Source of the DNA: a bacterium
Lineage (GTDB): Bacteria; Bacteroidota; Bacteroidia; Flavobacteriales; Schleiferiaceae
Length of the DNA: 36,690 bases
Direction: 5' to 3'
Assembly: GCA_016125155.1 (NCBI GenBank)
Contig: WGMI01000041.1
Coordinates: 1 to 36,690, forward strand
Made by a program: the position numbers and the translations under genes. The notes below the pieces were generated by a model that was not told where the DNA came from, searched no databases, and saw only the letters and a list, made by a program, of their open reading frames with translations. Positions 36,054-36,690 of this stretch are shown piece by piece; position 1 is the stretch's first letter; every line of letters begins with the position of its first letter.

Positions 36054-36690
36054 TCACTTTTTCCCCAAAACATTTAGACCCACTTCAATCGGATGTACTT
36101 TTTTTAGACGCTTTAAAGACGAAACTCTCAACTCCTCGGACTCATCGAGCCTCGTGGCTGCATTAACGTGTCGAAAGAGGTAGTCGTTTGAAGAAATATT
36201 TTGAACTCGGACCAACACCTCCTCGTCAGAGTTATAATTCTCCTTCTGCTTCCGGAACCATTTTGGATGTACTTTGAAGAAACGATTCTCCTCGAGAACA
36301 TACAAAATCTTCATCCCATCAGCCGGCAATCTGTAGACCTCCAATCCCTGGATTTTTCGTTCTACAGCTTCCCAAAAACTCACAATTTCTTCTTGCCATT
36401 CACCATGCACATCTTCATAAATTAAAATATGATGATTATTATTGGGGTTAACAAACTGACTCTGATCAGCATGCAAATCAACCGCATTCGTCAAATTCCG
36501 CCTCATCCGCACTTTAAGCACTGGAACGGGATCACCACCCTTGCGATTTGGTAGAAATACCAAGGGAAGTCTTTCCCCATGCTCATTGGTGGAAAAAAAT
36601 GCCCCTTTGGGAATTTTCCGATTCTTGCCTTGGCCCTCAAATCCGCCCATCCGTTCTACAGCCGCCTTGAGCAATTCTCGGATTTCCTTA
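36054..36690 (-). CDS. cas9: Cas9, C-terminal part (partial, runs off the window)
   Basis: The 211 visible residues are the C-terminal end of a type II-C-like Cas9 and stay open to the window edge, so the RuvC and HNH parts lie outside. The segment shows VPVLKVRMRRNLTNAVDL, FVNPNNNHHILIYED, EEIVSFWEAVERK and KILYVLEENRFF, the pattern of the Cas9 wedge and PAM-interacting region. It ends with the conserved DYLFRHVNAATRL, RVSSLKRLKKVHPIEVGLNVLGKK tail when read in two parts. The gene reads toward the array, opposite to cas1-cas2. Nuclease activity and the tracrRNA cannot be judged from this fragment. Confidence 0.92.
   Translation of the reverse strand, partial: KEIRELLKAAVERMGGFEGQGKNRKIPKGAFFSTNEHGERLPLVFLPNRKGGDPVPVLKVRMRRNLTNAVDLHADQSQFVNPNNNHHILIYEDVHGEWQEEIVSFWEAVERKIQGLEVYRLPADGMKILYVLEENRFFKVHPKWFRKQKENYNSDEEVLVRVQNISSNDYLFRHVNAATRLDESEELRVSSLKRLKKVHPIEVGLNVLGKK

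Overview
The window is a chromosomal stretch of a member of the Bacteroidota with fairly high GC. The signs are a set of TAnnTTTG -7 boxes typical of this phylum in front of several genes, a protein with a type IX secretion sorting tail, DUF2490 and YceI proteins, an adk-obg pair, and a short-repeat type II CRISPR locus. I cannot name the genus from the sequence alone. Most of the window (about 0.3-31.2 kb) is ordinary housekeeping DNA with small intergenic gaps and many overlapping gene ends.

Layout. 1-136 is a 7-bp minisatellite. 285-6.7 kb holds 3-hydroxybutyryl-CoA dehydrogenase, a DHFR-like reductase, a frameshifted T9SS cargo protein, a YceI lipoprotein, a small membrane protein, a CoA hydrolase/transferase, a YdeI/DUF1905 protein and a DUF2147 protein. 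6.9-14 kb holds HtpG, a Mur ligase (Mpl-like), a cysteine-rich secreted protein, a broken XRE regulator and PEP carboxylase. 14.2-16.4 kb holds a lipoprotein gene with an in-frame stop, a DUF4143 AAA ATPase and initiator tRNA-Met. 16.5-31.2 kb holds Era, Der, a CDF transporter, a small membrane protein, class II fumarase, pyrophosphatase, a DUF2490 protein, a DUF2130 coiled-coil protein, DUF389 and mannose-1-phosphate guanylyltransferase, adenylate kinase, ObgE, a PAP2 phosphatase, CrcB, a glycosyltransferase and RNase HII.

The right 5.4 kb is a type II CRISPR-Cas locus, most likely II-C: cas1 and cas2 overlap and read rightward, an array of 51 repeats and 50 spacers follows, and the 3' end of cas9 reads leftward toward the array and runs off the window. 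No csn2 or cas4 lies between cas2 and the array. The array carries three families of near-identical spacers. In two families every base difference is a synonymous third-position change in one open frame, which suggests repeated sampling of the same coding protospacers from related invaders. The repeat itself contains a Bacteroidota-like promoter motif in the predicted crRNA orientation. No tracrRNA anti-repeat was found in the window, so it should lie beyond the right edge.

Three genes are interrupted (frameshifts near 2565 and 10932, a stop at 14382). The two frameshifts sit in A-runs and could be assembly errors; the stop is not in a homopolymer.
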